In this document: piece by piece, positions 1 through 9,794 of the stretch
Numbering within the stretch: the stretch's first letter is position 1
Layout: the number at the start of each line of letters is the position of its first letter
Assembly (NCBI GenBank): GCA_016711085.1
Contig: JADJTR010000012.1
Span: 1 to 64,000, forward strand
Origin: Phyllobacteriaceae bacterium
GTDB taxonomy: Bacteria > Pseudomonadota > Alphaproteobacteria > Rhizobiales > Rhizobiaceae
Direction of reading: 5' to 3'
DNA length: 64,000 nt
The notes under the pieces: generated by a model
Databases searched by the model: none
The model's input: only the letters and a program-made list of their open reading frames with translations
What the model was told of the DNA's origin: nothing
Translations under genes and position numbers: made by a program

Positions 1-240
1 GCCTGATCGGCCGGCGCCCCTGAATCGGCGAAACTCCTCCGGCGCGCGTTCCACCGCGACAGGATCGGCCGGCCGGTCAGCGCGATGCCCTTGCCGGAGC
101 CGGACAGCATTTTTCGTTGAACAGCACGGTCGGCGAACGCGCCACGCCTTCATAGATGACAAGGCGCACCGAGTTGGATTCGATGTCGACAACCGCGACG
201 AACCGCGCCCGGGAAGCCGGCCTTGCGATGCGTCGGTCAT
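1..240 (-). CDS. ppx: exopolyphosphatase (Ppx/GppA), N-terminal part, frameshifted
   Basis: Ppx/GppA phosphatases remove phosphate from polyphosphate or pppGpp. Reading leftwards from an ATG at 240, the translation contains VAVVDIESNSVRLVIYEG and then SPTVLFNEK, which match the N-terminal phosphate-1 motif of the family (normally DIGSNSVRLVVYE). The ATG overlaps the ppk stop as ATGA, the usual ppk-ppx coupling. The signature is not in the same frame as the ATG, so at least one indel lies between about 190 and 240. A second shift follows the FNEK motif. The gene runs off the left edge of the window, so its C-terminus is not seen. Confidence 0.6.
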   Translation of the reverse strand, partial: MTDASQGRLPGRGSSRLSTSNPTRCALSSMKAWRVRRPCCSTKNAVRLRQGHRADRPADPVAVERAPEEFRRFRGAGRSG

Positions 241-2433
241 TCGGCTGGCCGCCCTTGCGTCGGGCTGCGCGCAGAAACCGACGCGGCGCGTGCGGATGGA
301 GCGCCCTCGCCGCGACCCGACAGGCTCGGATTGGCCGTGAAATACTCCCCCGGCGTTGAACCGCTCCTCATCGCTGCCGCAGACGATGCGCCGGGAGGTG
401 CCATCGCCAAGGACGTCGACTCTGGCACTTGTCCATCAGATTGCCGAGCGTGATCTGGCCTTAGCACCTGTTCGTGCACCGTCGGATTGAGATCGGCACC
501 AGCGTTTCGACGCGGCGGTCGAGATTTCGCGCGGCACCATGTCGGCCGAGCCGAAATAGACCAACGCCTGCGGCGACGGCAATGCTGGCCGTTGCCGAAG
601 CAGAAAATGCGGCTGTGCTCAGAAACACCCGACGATCGACTTGACACGCGGATGTTGTCGAGGCCGGGCACCCCGCGGCCGCAGGCAGCAGATGCCGCGC
701 ACAACCAGATCGACTTCCACGCCCGCTGGCCCGCCTCGTAGAGGTGATCGATGATTTCCGGATCGACCAGCGCGTTGAGTTTCATCCAGATTTGAGCCGG
801 TCGGCCCGCTTTTGCATTGGCCGTTCGTTGGCGATATGGCCAAGAATGCCCGCGGACACGCAAAGTATGCGGCGAATAGGCGATCCGCATGTCGGTCGCC
901 GGCTCGGCATAGGGGTGATGAAATTGAAAATGTGCTGCACGTCGCGGGCGATCCCGGGCGTCGCAGGTGAAGAACGACAGGTCGGTGTAGATGCGGGCCG
1001 TGATCGGGTGGTAGTTGCCGGTGCCGAGATGGACATAGTTGCGCAGGCGGCCATCCTCGCGGCGCACGACAAGAGGCTTATCTTGGAGTGGGTCTTCAAC
1101 TCGATGAAGCCATAGACCACCTGCACGCCGGCCCGTTCGAGATCTGGTTGCATTTGATGTTGGCCTCCTCGTCGAAACGCGCCTTCAGTTCGACCACCGC
1201 GGTCACCGCCGATTTTCCCGCCTCGGCTCGCGTCGATCAGGGCGCGAAAACGATCGGCTGTCGTTGGAGGTGCGATAGAGCGTCTGCTTGATGGCGACGA
1301 CATCGGGATCGAAGGCGGCCTGACGGAGGAACTGCACCACCACGTCGAAGGATCTCGTAAGGGTGGTGGACGACGATGTCCTTCTCGCGGATTGCGGCGA
1401 GGCAATCGCCGCCCTGCTCCGCGGATGCGCTCCGGGAAAGGCGCGGCTGGTAAGGCACCGTATTCAGGTCTTCGCGCTCGACTGCGAACGATCTCGGAAA
1501 TCTGGTTGAGCGCCAGCTCGGTCGAATGAGTGGAAATGCGGTTTCCGGCGACGCCGCTGTTCGGAAACGAAATCGCGCAAGCCCTGCGGCGCCGTTTTCT
1601 GTCGAACTCGATGCGGATGACCGAACCGCGACGACGCCGCCTCAGGGCCGTCTCGAACAAGCGGACAAGGTCCTCGGCTCTTCCTCCACCTTCGATGTCG
1701 GAATCGCGGATGATGCGGAAAGCCGACGCCGGAAACGGCATAGCCGGGGAACAATTCATCGACAAAAAGCGCCGCCACATCCTCGAGCGCGATGAAGCGA
1801 TAGGCGCCGCGCTTTTCGGGCAGGCGGATGAAGCGTTTGAGGGCCGGCGGCAAGCGCAGCAGCGCCGCTCATCGCCTCGCCGGTCTTGCGGTTGGCGAGC
1901 GCCAGCGCGATGGAAAAACCGAGATTGGGGATGAACGGAAACGGATGCGCCGGATCGATCGACAGCGGCGTCACCGGAAGATCGTGTCGTCGAAGTGGCG
2001 CGCCAGCGGTCTTCTCGCTCGCCGTGAGCCCCGTCGGCCCCGACAACGACGATTTTTCCTTCGCCAGCAGCGCCGACAGTTCGGCGAAGACGGCGCGCTG
2101 GTCTTTTTGCAGGCTGGCGACTTCGGCCAGAACGCGTTCCAATTGCTCGGCCGGAGTCAGCCCATCGGGGCTGCGCACGACAATGCCCTCGCGCACCTGA
2201 CCGGCGAGACCGGCGACGCGGACCATGAAGAATTCATCGAGATTGGTGGCCGAAATCGACAGGAAGCGCATCCGCTCCAGCAGCGGATGGCTGTCGTTGC
2301 GAGCCTGATCGAGAACGCGGCGATTGAACTGAAGCCACGAAAACTCCCGATTGACGAACCGCTCCGGGCCGGAAAAATCGATTGCCGCGCCCGGAGTCGA
2401 AAATCCGGCGCCGTCTGGCGTGCCCGCGTCCAT
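237..2433 (-). pseudogene. ppk: polyphosphate kinase 1, multiple frameshifts
   Basis: PPK1 makes polyphosphate from ATP at the inner membrane. The start ATG at 2433 follows a GGAGCAGGA ribosome site. The N-terminal 150 or so residues are intact and carry FVNREFSWLQFNRRVL and SATNLDEFFMVRVAGL, diagnostic for PPK1. Further on the family signatures appear in different frames, including YGFIELKTHSK and RLRNYVHLGTGNYHPITARI, where the autophosphorylated histidine region is expected. The span is 2197 nt, not a multiple of three, and the length of about 732 codons fits PPK1. Four or more shifts are needed to read it through. The density could mean a decaying gene, but other genes in the window have isolated shifts too, so sequence error is possible. 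Confidence 0.8.
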
Positions 2434-2573
2434 TGTCCTGCTCCATTCCGGCCCGGTCGCCCGGCCGCCAGCGCGTCTGGTCGGCCCGCGACATGACCAC
2501 CTCATAATCGAGCTTGCAAAGCGATGCCAACTGTTCCAAACGCAAGTCAGTACTGCAACCGCGGAGTTCGAGC

Positions 2574-2819
2574 ATGGCGGGTCACGGCGTACCCCATTTC
2601 CACAATGACGGCGGTCACGAAACGATCATCATCGGCGCCAAGGAGTTCATGTGCGTCGGGGCCACTCCGCCTTTCGATCACCCGCATGTCTTTCTCGACA
2701 TGGGCGCCGAAAACGAAAAAGTCTGCCCTTATTGCTCCACCCGCTATATCTTCGATTCGCCGCTCGGCGCATTGGGAAGCCGCCCTTCCGGGTGTGTCTA
2801 TCACGCCAAGGCTGCTTGA
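2574..2819 (+). CDS. CHCC zinc-finger domain protein
   Basis: This is an 81-residue protein that matches the zf-CHCC family (the bacterial relative of the NDUFS6 zinc subunit of complex I). It has FMCVGATPPFDHPHVFLDMG followed by CPYCSTRYIF, giving the C/H ... CxxC zinc ligands. The ATG at 2574 starts at MAGHGVPHFHNDGG. An in-frame upstream start would add unrelated residues. The gene diverges from ppk with about 140 bp between the two starts, and a monooxygenase gene follows 18 bp after its stop. Its exact role in bacteria is not established. Confidence 0.8.
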   Translation: MAGHGVPHFHNDGGHETIIIGAKEFMCVGATPPFDHPHVFLDMGAENEKVCPYCSTRYIFDSPLGALGSRPSGCVYHAKAA

Positions 2820-2837
2820 CGCCCGGACGGGCCAACC

Positions 2838-4004
2838 ATGTCATCAACCCCTGAAAATGTTCTCGTCGCAGGCGCCGGCATACGCCGGTCTGGCCAGTGC
2901 TGGCCCTCGCGGCAACAGGCCGGGAATGCCTGATCCTCGAACGTGCGCCGGCCACGGAGAAGTCGGCGCCGGCCTGCAAGTGTCGCCGAACGCCACGCGG
3001 ATCCCTGCGCCGGCTTAGCGTGCTCGACCGTCTTGACGGCATTGGCCCGTCCCATGGCGGTCGTGTTGGTGGCGCGCCGACACCGGTCGTGAGCTGGCGC
3101 GCATCCCCTTTGGCCGCCATGCGGAAAGCCCGATGGGCGCGCCCTACCTGACCGTCCATCGCGCCGATCTGCAGCGCGCCCTCGCCGGTGCGGTCGAGGA
3201 CTCGCCCTCCATCGGCATGCTTCTCGGCGCCGCCGTGGAAAAGGCGACGACCGGGAGCGATGGCGTGCGGCTGACGACGGCGGAAGGCGAATTCGCCGCC
3301 GGATTGCTGATCGCGGCCGATGGCGTGCGGTCCGACCTGCGCGCTTTGCTTTCTCCGGAATCGCGCCAAACCGACCGGCCACATCTCGGCGTGTGACCGC
3401 TTTGCTCGATGATCCCGCGATCAAGCGGGGGCCTCGATCCGACCGTGGTGACGACCTTCCTCCATCCCGACATCCACCTCGTCTGCTATCCGATACGGGG
3501 GCGGAAAGGCCTTCCTCAACTGTGGCGATATCGCAGGAGACCGGCGTTCCCGACTCGTCTGCCTTTCCGGCGCGACTCGCGCAACTCGCCTCGGCTTTCT
3601 CACCATTTGGCGCGATCAAGGACTGGTTGGCCTGGCCGCTGAACGCCGTCGGGCCGAAGCCGGTGTGGCGCCACGGCGAACGTGTCGCCTATGTCGGCGA
3701 CGCCGCCCATGCCGTCACGCCGTTTGCTGCGCAAGGGGCGGCAATGGCGATCGAGGACGCCGCCACCCTCGCCCGCTCGCTGAATGGCGAAAAAAGCCCG
3801 GCCAACGCACTGACCCGCTACGCGGCGGCGCGCGATCCCCGATTGGCGCGCGTCGCCAAACGCGGTGCGTTCAATCATTTTTCGTGGCATGCCGCGGGTC
3901 CCATGGCCCTGGCGCGCGACATGACGCTGGGCCTGCTAGGCGGCCGGCGCCTCGCCGCCCAACTCGACTGGCTCTACGGCCACGATGCTGATGCCGGACA
4001 TTGA
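2838..4004 (+). pseudogene. FAD-dependent monooxygenase, frameshifted
   Basis: This is a flavin aromatic-hydroxylase type protein (UbiH / salicylate hydroxylase-like). It begins at ATG 2838 with NVLVAGAGI, the Rossmann FAD-binding start. The middle part contains LTVHRADLQRAL and LIAADGVRSDLR, and the end contains YVGDAAHAVTPFAAQGAAMA, the GDAAH motif that contacts the FAD ribityl chain. These three signatures are spread over three frames, so several indels interrupt the gene. About 389 codons in total is normal for the family. The substrate cannot be told. The gene probably sits in one unit with the upstream CHCC protein. Confidence 0.75.
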
Positions 4005-4075
4005 TTGGCGTCAAGGATTTCGCATCGGAAAAATGCTAGCTTGACCGTGTTTCGTTCCCACAACAGGAGGGAAAC

Positions 4076-4552
4076 ATGAACAAGCAAGTCAGGACACCTG
4101 CCGTCCAGACTGCGCGGCCCGTCGATCTTTTCGGCCGCCTGCGCAGCCAGATGGATGATCTCTTCTCCAACTTTTTCGATGAATTCCCGTCGATGAATCT
4201 GCCTGCCGCCTTCGCCGGGGCGGGCTTTGCCGTCGACGTCGCCGAGTCCGGCAAGGACGTGACCGTCAGGGCCGAATTGCCCGGAATTGAAGCTGGCGAC
4301 ATGACGGTGACCGTCGACGGCGCGAGCCTTGTCATCGAAGCGGAAAAGAAAGCCGAAACCGAGGAAGGCGACAAGGACTGGCATCGCGTCGAACGCAGCT
4401 TTGGCAGCCTGCGGCGCGTCGTGCCGCTCGGCTACGAGCCCGAGGCGGACGCCATCGAGGCGAAACTCGACAAGGGCGTGCTCACCGTGTTCGCGCCGCG
4501 GCCCGCGGTGCAAACTCCGAAAGCGAAAAAGGTCGAGGTGAAAGCGGCCTGA
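4076..4552 (+). CDS. Hsp20 / alpha-crystallin small heat-shock protein
   Basis: This 158-residue small heat-shock chaperone binds unfolding proteins without ATP. The alpha-crystallin domain runs from about residue 50 to 145 and includes FAVDVAESGKDVTVRAELPG and the C-terminal LDKGVLTVFAP motif. A flexible N-terminal arm rich in Phe (DLFSNFFDEF) precedes it. A strong ribosome site, AGGAGG, lies 7 nt before the ATG. The gene stands alone between a monooxygenase and the convergent aap operon, and a strong hairpin follows its stop. I saw no clear ROSE-type thermometer in the short leader. Confidence 0.93.
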   Translation: MNKQVRTPAVQTARPVDLFGRLRSQMDDLFSNFFDEFPSMNLPAAFAGAGFAVDVAESGKDVTVRAELPGIEAGDMTVTVDGASLVIEAEKKAETEEGDKDWHRVERSFGSLRRVVPLGYEPEADAIEAKLDKGVLTVFAPRPAVQTPKAKKVEVKAA

Positions 4553-4574
4553 TCGCCCTGCCGGCGGGAAAACG

Positions 4575-4605
4575 GGGCGGCTTGCGAGCCGCCCTTCCCT
4601 TTTTC
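4575..4605. terminator. bidirectional terminator between hsp20 and aapP
   Basis: A perfect 8-bp stem GGGCGGCT/AGCCGCCC (4575-4582 and 4587-4594) encloses a 4-nt loop. It is followed on the plus strand by TTCCCTTTTT. On the minus strand it is followed by CGTTTT. It lies between the convergent hsp20 and aapP genes and can serve both. Confidence 0.8.
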
Positions 4606-5383
4606 AATGCAGTATCTGGCTCAGGAAAAGCTTGGTTCGCGCATGCTGCGGGTTGTCGAAGGAGGCGGGGGCGGGTTCTGGCCCGACGATCTGGCCCTGA
4701 TCCATGAAAATCACGCGATCGGCGACCTGGCGGGCGAAACCCATTTCATGCGTCACGCACAGCATCGTCATGCCTTCCTCGGCGAGCTCCACCATGACGT
4801 CGAGCACTTCCTTGATCATCTCAGGATCGAGGGCCGAGGTCGGCTCGTCGAACAGCATGACGCGCGGATTCATGCACAGCGCGCGGGCGATGGCGACGCG
4901 CTGCTGCTGGCCGCCGGAGAGCTGCCCGGGAAATTTGTTGGCCTGCTCGGGGATCTTCACGCGCTTGAGGAACTGCATGGCCACTTCGTCAGCCTGTTTC
5001 TTCGGCATCTTGCGCACCCAGATCGGCGCCAGGGTGCAGTTTTCGAGAATGGTCAGGTGCGGAAACAGGTTGAAATGCTGGAACACCATGCCGACTTCGC
5101 GGCGGATTTCGTCGATTTTCTTCAGATCGTTGGTAAGCTCGATCCCGTCGACGATGATCTGGCCGGCCTGATGCTCTTCCAGGCGGTTGATGCAGCGGAT
5201 CAGCGTCGACTTGCCCGAGCCCGAAGGCCCGCAGACAACGATCCGCTCGCCGCGCATGACCCGCAGATTGATGTCCTTGAGCACATGAAACTCGCCGTAC
5301 CATTTGTGGACGCCGACGAGATCGACGGCGACATCGGTCGCTGAGGCGTGCGACGAGGCGTGTTGCGGCTCGGGCTTGGACAT
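4604..5383 (-). CDS. aapP: general L-amino-acid ABC transporter, ATP-binding subunit
   Basis: This is the 259-residue ATPase of the AapJQMP importer, which brings polar L-amino acids across the inner membrane. Walker A GPSGSGKST lies at residues 52-60, the ABC signature LSGGQQQ at 155-161, Walker B VMLFDE at 175-180 and the switch histidine in THEMGFA near 212. All are intact. It is the last gene of the operon, starting 8 bp after aapM ends, and a bidirectional terminator follows. The order J-Q-M-P matches the Rhizobium aap operon. Confidence 0.93.
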   Translation of the reverse strand: MSKPEPQHASSHASATDVAVDLVGVHKWYGEFHVLKDINLRVMRGERIVVCGPSGSGKSTLIRCINRLEEHQAGQIIVDGIELTNDLKKIDEIRREVGMVFQHFNLFPHLTILENCTLAPIWVRKMPKKQADEVAMQFLKRVKIPEQANKFPGQLSGGQQQRVAIARALCMNPRVMLFDEPTSALDPEMIKEVLDVMVELAEEGMTMLCVTHEMGFARQVADRVIFMDQGQIVGPEPAPASFDNPQHARTKLFLSQILH

Positions 5384-5391
5384 GGCGTTCC

Positions 5392-6537
5392 CTATCGTTT
5401 GTGGCCGGTGTCGAGGCGGCGCTCGACATATTGCGAATAGCGCGACATCGAAAAGCAGAAGAGCCAGAAGACAAAGGCGGCGAAGACCAATCCGGTCGCC
5501 GGCGTTTGCACCGTCGACCAGGACGCATCGGAGAAATTCTGGCGGACGATGCCGAGCAGGTCGAACATGCCGATGATGTAGACCAGGCTGGTGTCCTTGA
5601 AGAGCCCGATGAACGAGTTGACGATGCCGGGAATGACCAGTTTCAGCGCCTGCGGCAGCACGATGAAGGCCATCTTCTGGAAAAAGGTCAGGCCGAGCGC
5701 ATCCGCCGCCTCATATTGCCCCTTGGGAATGGCCTGCAGGCCGCCGCGCACCACTTCGGCCATGTAGGCGGAGGCGAAAAGCGCGACGCCGATCAGGGCG
5801 CGCATCAATTTGTCGATCGTCTGGCCCGGCGGCAGGAACAGCGGCAGCATCACCGAGGCCATGAACAGCACGGTCACCAGCGGCACGCCGCGCACGGTCT
5901 CGATGAAAACGACCGAGAACATCTTGATGACCGGCATTTTCGAGCGGCGGCCAAGCGCGAGCAGAATGCCGAGCGGCAGCGAAACGGCAATGCCGACGAA
6001 AGACAGCGTCAACGTCACCAGCAAGCCGCCCCACAGCGGCGTTTCGACAAAGGGCAGGCCGGCGACGCCGCCGACCAGCAGGAAATAGGCGACAACCGGA
6101 AAGGCGCCGAACAACAACACCGCGTTCCAGCCCTTGAATGGCGCCTTGGGAATGAGCAGCGGGACGAGCAGGCCGAACATCAGGATGGCGGCGACAACCA
6201 CGCGCCAGCGCTCGGCGTCGGAATAGCGCCCGAAAAGGAATTGCGGCCATTTCGCGCCGACAAAGGCCCAGCAGGCGCCTGCCCAGCCATCGGGCCGTAC
6301 GCCGCCCTGGGCCGCCGTGGCGCAGGCTTCGCGGCCTTCGCCGGTCCACTGCGCCTGGATAAAGGCCCAATCGAACAGCGGCGGCAGCGACCATGCAAGA
6401 AACAGCGCGGCGAGCAGGGTCAGCGCCGAATCGACCGGTGTCGCAAACAGGTTGACGCGCAGCCAGTGGACCAGGCCCGTCTCGCTTTTTGGCGGCGGCA
6501 ATGAAGAGGCCATTTCCGATCGAACCCAGCCGGTCAT
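5392..6537 (-). CDS. aapM: general L-amino-acid ABC transporter, permease
   Basis: This 381-residue polytopic membrane protein is one half of the Aap channel. The C-terminal half has the HisM-type permease fold with the EAA-loop motif GLQAIPKGQYEAADALGL, which docks on the AapP ATPase. The N-terminal half has extra helices and a long periplasmic stretch, as is usual for AapM. The gene lies 1 bp after aapQ and 8 bp before aapP, so translation is probably coupled. Confidence 0.92.
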   Translation of the reverse strand: MTGWVRSEMASSLPPPKSETGLVHWLRVNLFATPVDSALTLLAALFLAWSLPPLFDWAFIQAQWTGEGREACATAAQGGVRPDGWAGACWAFVGAKWPQFLFGRYSDAERWRVVVAAILMFGLLVPLLIPKAPFKGWNAVLLFGAFPVVAYFLLVGGVAGLPFVETPLWGGLLVTLTLSFVGIAVSLPLGILLALGRRSKMPVIKMFSVVFIETVRGVPLVTVLFMASVMLPLFLPPGQTIDKLMRALIGVALFASAYMAEVVRGGLQAIPKGQYEAADALGLTFFQKMAFIVLPQALKLVIPGIVNSFIGLFKDTSLVYIIGMFDLLGIVRQNFSDASWSTVQTPATGLVFAAFVFWLFCFSMSRYSQYVERRLDTGHKR

Positions 6538-6538
6538 G

Positions 6539-7726
6539 TCACCGCTCCACCAGCGCCATCTTGGCGTTGAACCAGTTCATGAAAGCCGAGGTCAGCAATG
6601 ACAGGCCAAGATAGATCGCCATCCAGATGACGACGACCTCGACGGCCTGACCGGTCTGGTTGAGAATGGTGCCGCCGACTGCGACAAGATCGGGGAACCC
6701 GATGGCGATGGCGAGAGACGAGTTCTTCGTCAAGTTGAGGTACTGGCTGGTCAATGGCGGAATGATGATGCGCAATGCCTGCGGCACGACGACAAGGCGC
6801 AATGTCGGTCCATGGCGCAGGCCGAGCGCATGGGCCGCTTCCGACTGCCCCCTGTGCACGCCCACGATGCCGCCGCGCACGATTTCGGCGATGAAGGCGG
6901 CGGTGTAAAATGACAGCGCCAGATAAAGCGCCAGGAATTCGGGCTGCACCCGCGCCCCGCCCTGCATGTTGAACGTGCCGAGTTTCGGGAACTCGAACGT
7001 CACCGGAAGCCCGGCGGCGAGGAATCCAAGCAGGGGAAGGCCGAAAACGAGGCCGGCGGAAACCGAAAATACCGGAAAAGGCTTGCCGGTGGCGGCCTGA
7101 CGTTGGGCGGCGCGACGGGCGACGTAAATCGCCAGAGCGACGCCAACGACCAGACCGGCGACGATCAGCCAGGAGCCCTCGCCAAAGATCGGTTTGACGA
7201 GAAAGAAACCGCGCGAATTGAGGTAGGAGCCGAAAGGCAGGGCGATCGATTCCTTCGGTTGCGGCAGCACCGATAAAACGCCGAAATACCAGAAGAAAAT
7301 CACCAGCAAGGGCGGGATGTTGCGGAAAATCTCGACATAGACGGTGCTCAATTTGCGCACCAGCCAGTTGCGCGACAGCCTGCCTATGCCAATGAGGAAC
7401 CCGACTATGGTCGCGGTGACGATGCCGAAGGCGGCGACCTGGATGGTGTTGAGCATGCCGACCACGAGGGCGCGGCCGTAGGTTGAATCGCTGGTGAAAG
7501 GTATCAGCGTGCTGGCGATGTCGAAACCGGCCCGGCCCTTGAGAAATCCGAATCCGGAGGCGATGCCGGCGCGCGCCAGGTTGGCTACCGTGTTGGCGGT
7601 GATCCAGTAGAAAAAGGCCACAAGCAATACGAACATCACCGTCTGGAAGACGATGCCGCGCACCTTGGGGTCATAAAACAGCGATGCGCGCGGAGCGCGA
7701 TCACCAGCGGTGTCGATGTTGGCCAT
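6539..7726 (-). CDS. aapQ: general L-amino-acid ABC transporter, permease
   Basis: This is a permease of about 395 residues and the partner of AapM. The chosen ATG at 7726 gives MANIDTAGDRAPRASLFYDP, typical of AapQ N-termini. The longer in-frame start at 7822 would add arginine-rich residues that overlap the aapJ 3' end. The EAA loop reads GIVGVHRGQSEAAHALGL. Many transmembrane helices are visible. A strong hairpin lies between aapJ and this gene and probably lowers its expression relative to the binding protein. Confidence 0.9.
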   Translation of the reverse strand: MANIDTAGDRAPRASLFYDPKVRGIVFQTVMFVLLVAFFYWITANTVANLARAGIASGFGFLKGRAGFDIASTLIPFTSDSTYGRALVVGMLNTIQVAAFGIVTATIVGFLIGIGRLSRNWLVRKLSTVYVEIFRNIPPLLVIFFWYFGVLSVLPQPKESIALPFGSYLNSRGFFLVKPIFGEGSWLIVAGLVVGVALAIYVARRAAQRQAATGKPFPVFSVSAGLVFGLPLLGFLAAGLPVTFEFPKLGTFNMQGGARVQPEFLALYLALSFYTAAFIAEIVRGGIVGVHRGQSEAAHALGLRHGPTLRLVVVPQALRIIIPPLTSQYLNLTKNSSLAIAIGFPDLVAVGGTILNQTGQAVEVVVIWMAIYLGLSLLTSAFMNWFNAKMALVER

Positions 7727-7741
7727 GGCGGGATACCGAAA

Positions 7742-7767
7742 GCGGCGGAGGGGCGTCCCTCCGCCGC
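7742..7767 (-). promoter_or_regulatory. intercistronic hairpin between aapJ and aapQ
   Basis: A perfect 11-bp stem (GCGGCGGAGGG / CCCTCCGCCGC) with a 4-nt loop lies 13 bp after the aapJ stop and 16 bp before the aapQ start. No U-tract follows on the minus strand. Hairpins at this place in binding-protein operons stabilise the upstream message or partly stop transcription, so the periplasmic protein is made in excess. That role is inferred here. Confidence 0.6.
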
Positions 7768-7779
7768 GATCGCTCCGGT

Positions 7780-8809
7780 TCAGCGGATCGGCGGGGCGTA
7801 TTGCAGGCCGCCCTTGGCCCACAACGCGTTGATGCCGCGGGCGATCTTCAGGGCCGAGCCCTGGCCGACATTGCGCTCGAACGACTCGCCGTAATTGCCG
7901 ACCGCCTTGACGATGTTGACGACCCAGTCATTGGTCAGGCCGAGATCGGTGCCGATCTTGGTTTCGGCTTCCATGCCGAGAATGCGGAGAATGTCGGGGT
8001 TGGTCGATTTCTTCATTTCCTCGACATTGGCCTGGGTGATGCCGTATTCCTCGGCGTTCAGCATGGCGTAATGAACCCAGGAGACGATGTCGAACCACTG
8101 GTCATCGCCTTGGCGAACGGCCGGGCCGAGCGGCTCTTGGAGATGATCTCGGGCAGAACGGCATGATCGGCCGGGCTGGCAAGGGCGAGGCGCGTGGCGT
8201 AAAGGCCCGACTGGTCGGTGGTCAGCACGTCGCAACGGCCGGTGTCATAGGCGGCGTTGACCTCCTCGTTCTTTTCGAAAACAACGAGGTTGTATTCCAT
8301 CTTGTTGGCTTTGAAATAGTCGGCCAGATTCAATTCGGTGGTCGTGCCGGCCTGGACGCAAACCGAAGCGCCGGAGAGCTGCAGCGCCGAAGTGACGCCG
8401 GACAATTTCTTGGTGTTGATCATGAACCCCTGGCCGTCGATGTAGTTCATCGTGCGGAAGTTGAGGCCGAGCGAGGTATCGCGGCTGATGGTCCGGTGGT
8501 GTTGCGCGCCAGCACATCGATTTCGCCGGATTGAAGCGCGGTAAAGCGCTCCTTGGCCGAGAGGGGCGTGAATTTCACCTTGGCGCCATCGCCGAAAACG
8601 GCGGCCGCGATGGCGCGGCAATAGTCGACGTCGAGTCCGGACCATTCGCCCTTGTCGTCCGGGGCGGAGAAACCGGCGAGGCCGACATTGACGCCGCATT
8701 GAACGAAGCCCTTGGCCTTGACATCATCGAGCGTCGCAGCCGAAGCGACCGAAGCCGACAGCGCAAGCGCCGCGGCGCCGAGAATTCCCGTCAGAGTGCT
8801 GGTTTTCAT
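7780..8809 (-). pseudogene. aapJ: general L-amino-acid ABC transporter, periplasmic binding protein, two frameshifts
   Basis: This is the substrate-binding subunit of the Aap importer. ATG 8809 starts a signal peptide (MKTSTLTGILGAAALALSAS ending near ASA) and then KAKGFVQCGVNVGLAGFSAP, typical of AapJ. Frame changes occur near 8490, just after VLARNTT, and near 8110, after LPEIISK. On both sides the translation matches the family (SGASVCVQAGTTTELNLADY, YGITQANVEEM). The span is 1030 nt, not a multiple of three, and the length of about 343 codons fits AapJ. With the other three operon genes intact, sequencing indels are a likely explanation. Confidence 0.85.
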
Positions 8810-8974
8810 TGAACTCCACCTTCCGTTACGCGGTCTTCGCCGCTTGACCCAGGAGGGAGGCAAGCCGACGCGCCATTGGCGGCGCGCAACCCTCCCGTCA
8901 CAAACCGCATCGAAGGCGATAAACACTGCGGGGTCAAGGGCGGTCCTGACTTTAGTTGAAGTTTCAACCGCGCC

Positions 8975-9784
8975 TCACGCGCCGGCGCGCAGGCGCGGCA
9001 ACAGGGCGGCGCGCTCGGACCGGAAAGCCAGTCGCCGCGCCGCCAGCCATCGCGCCAGATATACCGTGTAGAAAAAGCCGAGCGCGAAACCGGCGACGAC
9101 ATCCGAAGGATAGTGGGCAAGCGCCGGTATCCGGGTGGCCGCCAGGAACAATCCGAGCGGCCCGGTCAGCCAGCGCCAGCGCGGAAACCACAAAAACAGA
9201 ACGGCGGCGACCGCCCCCATCGTGGTGGAATGGCCCGACGGAAAGCTCGCATGGGCGCTGCCGAAGGTGAACGGCTCGAAATGCCAGGCGCCGTCCTGGT
9301 CGAAAAGGCGCGGCCGCGATCGGCCGAAAACGATCTTCAATGCGTTGACGATCAGACCGGAAAAGGCAATGGCGGCGAACAGAAAGGCCGATCGCCCGAA
9401 AAATCGCGCCAACCGGGCTTTGCCCCGCCGGCCCCGCAAAGACCAGTCGGCCGCCGCCGAGGCCAGCAACAACAAGGCCGCGGGAACCAGATACCATCCG
9501 GATTTGCCGACATCGGTGATGGCGCGCATGAACGCGAGCGCCGGCAAACGGCTGGCGCGTACGGCGCGAAAGACCATTTCGTCGAAGGGCATGACAGCGA
9601 GTACGATCACCAGCGCAAACGCGGCGGCGAACCCCAAGGCCGGCGTCGCCGGCCGCAAGGCATGGCTCGCCGGATGACGGTTCAGCCGGCGCCGAAAGCC
9701 GCCGATCGCGTCGCCGAAGCGCGCGCGCGGCACCGGTTGCGCGGTTCTGGCCGGCGGCCTATGCACTGGCTTCGGTTCATTCAT
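8975..9784 (-). CDS. PAP2-family membrane phosphatase
   Basis: This is a membrane protein of about 269 residues from the type 2 phosphatidic acid phosphatase family. The three catalytic motifs are present and ordered: KIVFGRSRP, then PSGHS, then ALAHYPSDVVAG with the nucleophilic histidine. Five or six hydrophobic helices surround them. Related proteins dephosphorylate lipid phosphates such as undecaprenyl or phosphatidylglycerol phosphate. The substrate here is not known. The start codon at 9784 sits on top of the possible 9783 start of divergent metC, so the two genes share a very short promoter region or use starts slightly inside. Confidence 0.85.
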   Translation of the reverse strand: MNEPKPVHRPPARTAQPVPRARFGDAIGGFRRRLNRHPASHALRPATPALGFAAAFALVIVLAVMPFDEMVFRAVRASRLPALAFMRAITDVGKSGWYLVPAALLLLASAAADWSLRGRRGKARLARFFGRSAFLFAAIAFSGLIVNALKIVFGRSRPRLFDQDGAWHFEPFTFGSAHASFPSGHSTTMGAVAAVLFLWFPRWRWLTGPLGLFLAATRIPALAHYPSDVVAGFALGFFYTVYLARWLAARRLAFRSERAALLPRLRAGA

Positions 9785-9794
9785 GGGAAACGTC

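Noticed and set aside
5401..6504. Plus-strand frame of 367 codons opposite aapM
   Set aside because: It is rich in Gln/Arg/Asp and mirrors the membrane-helix codons of aapM. It has no sensible start or domain.
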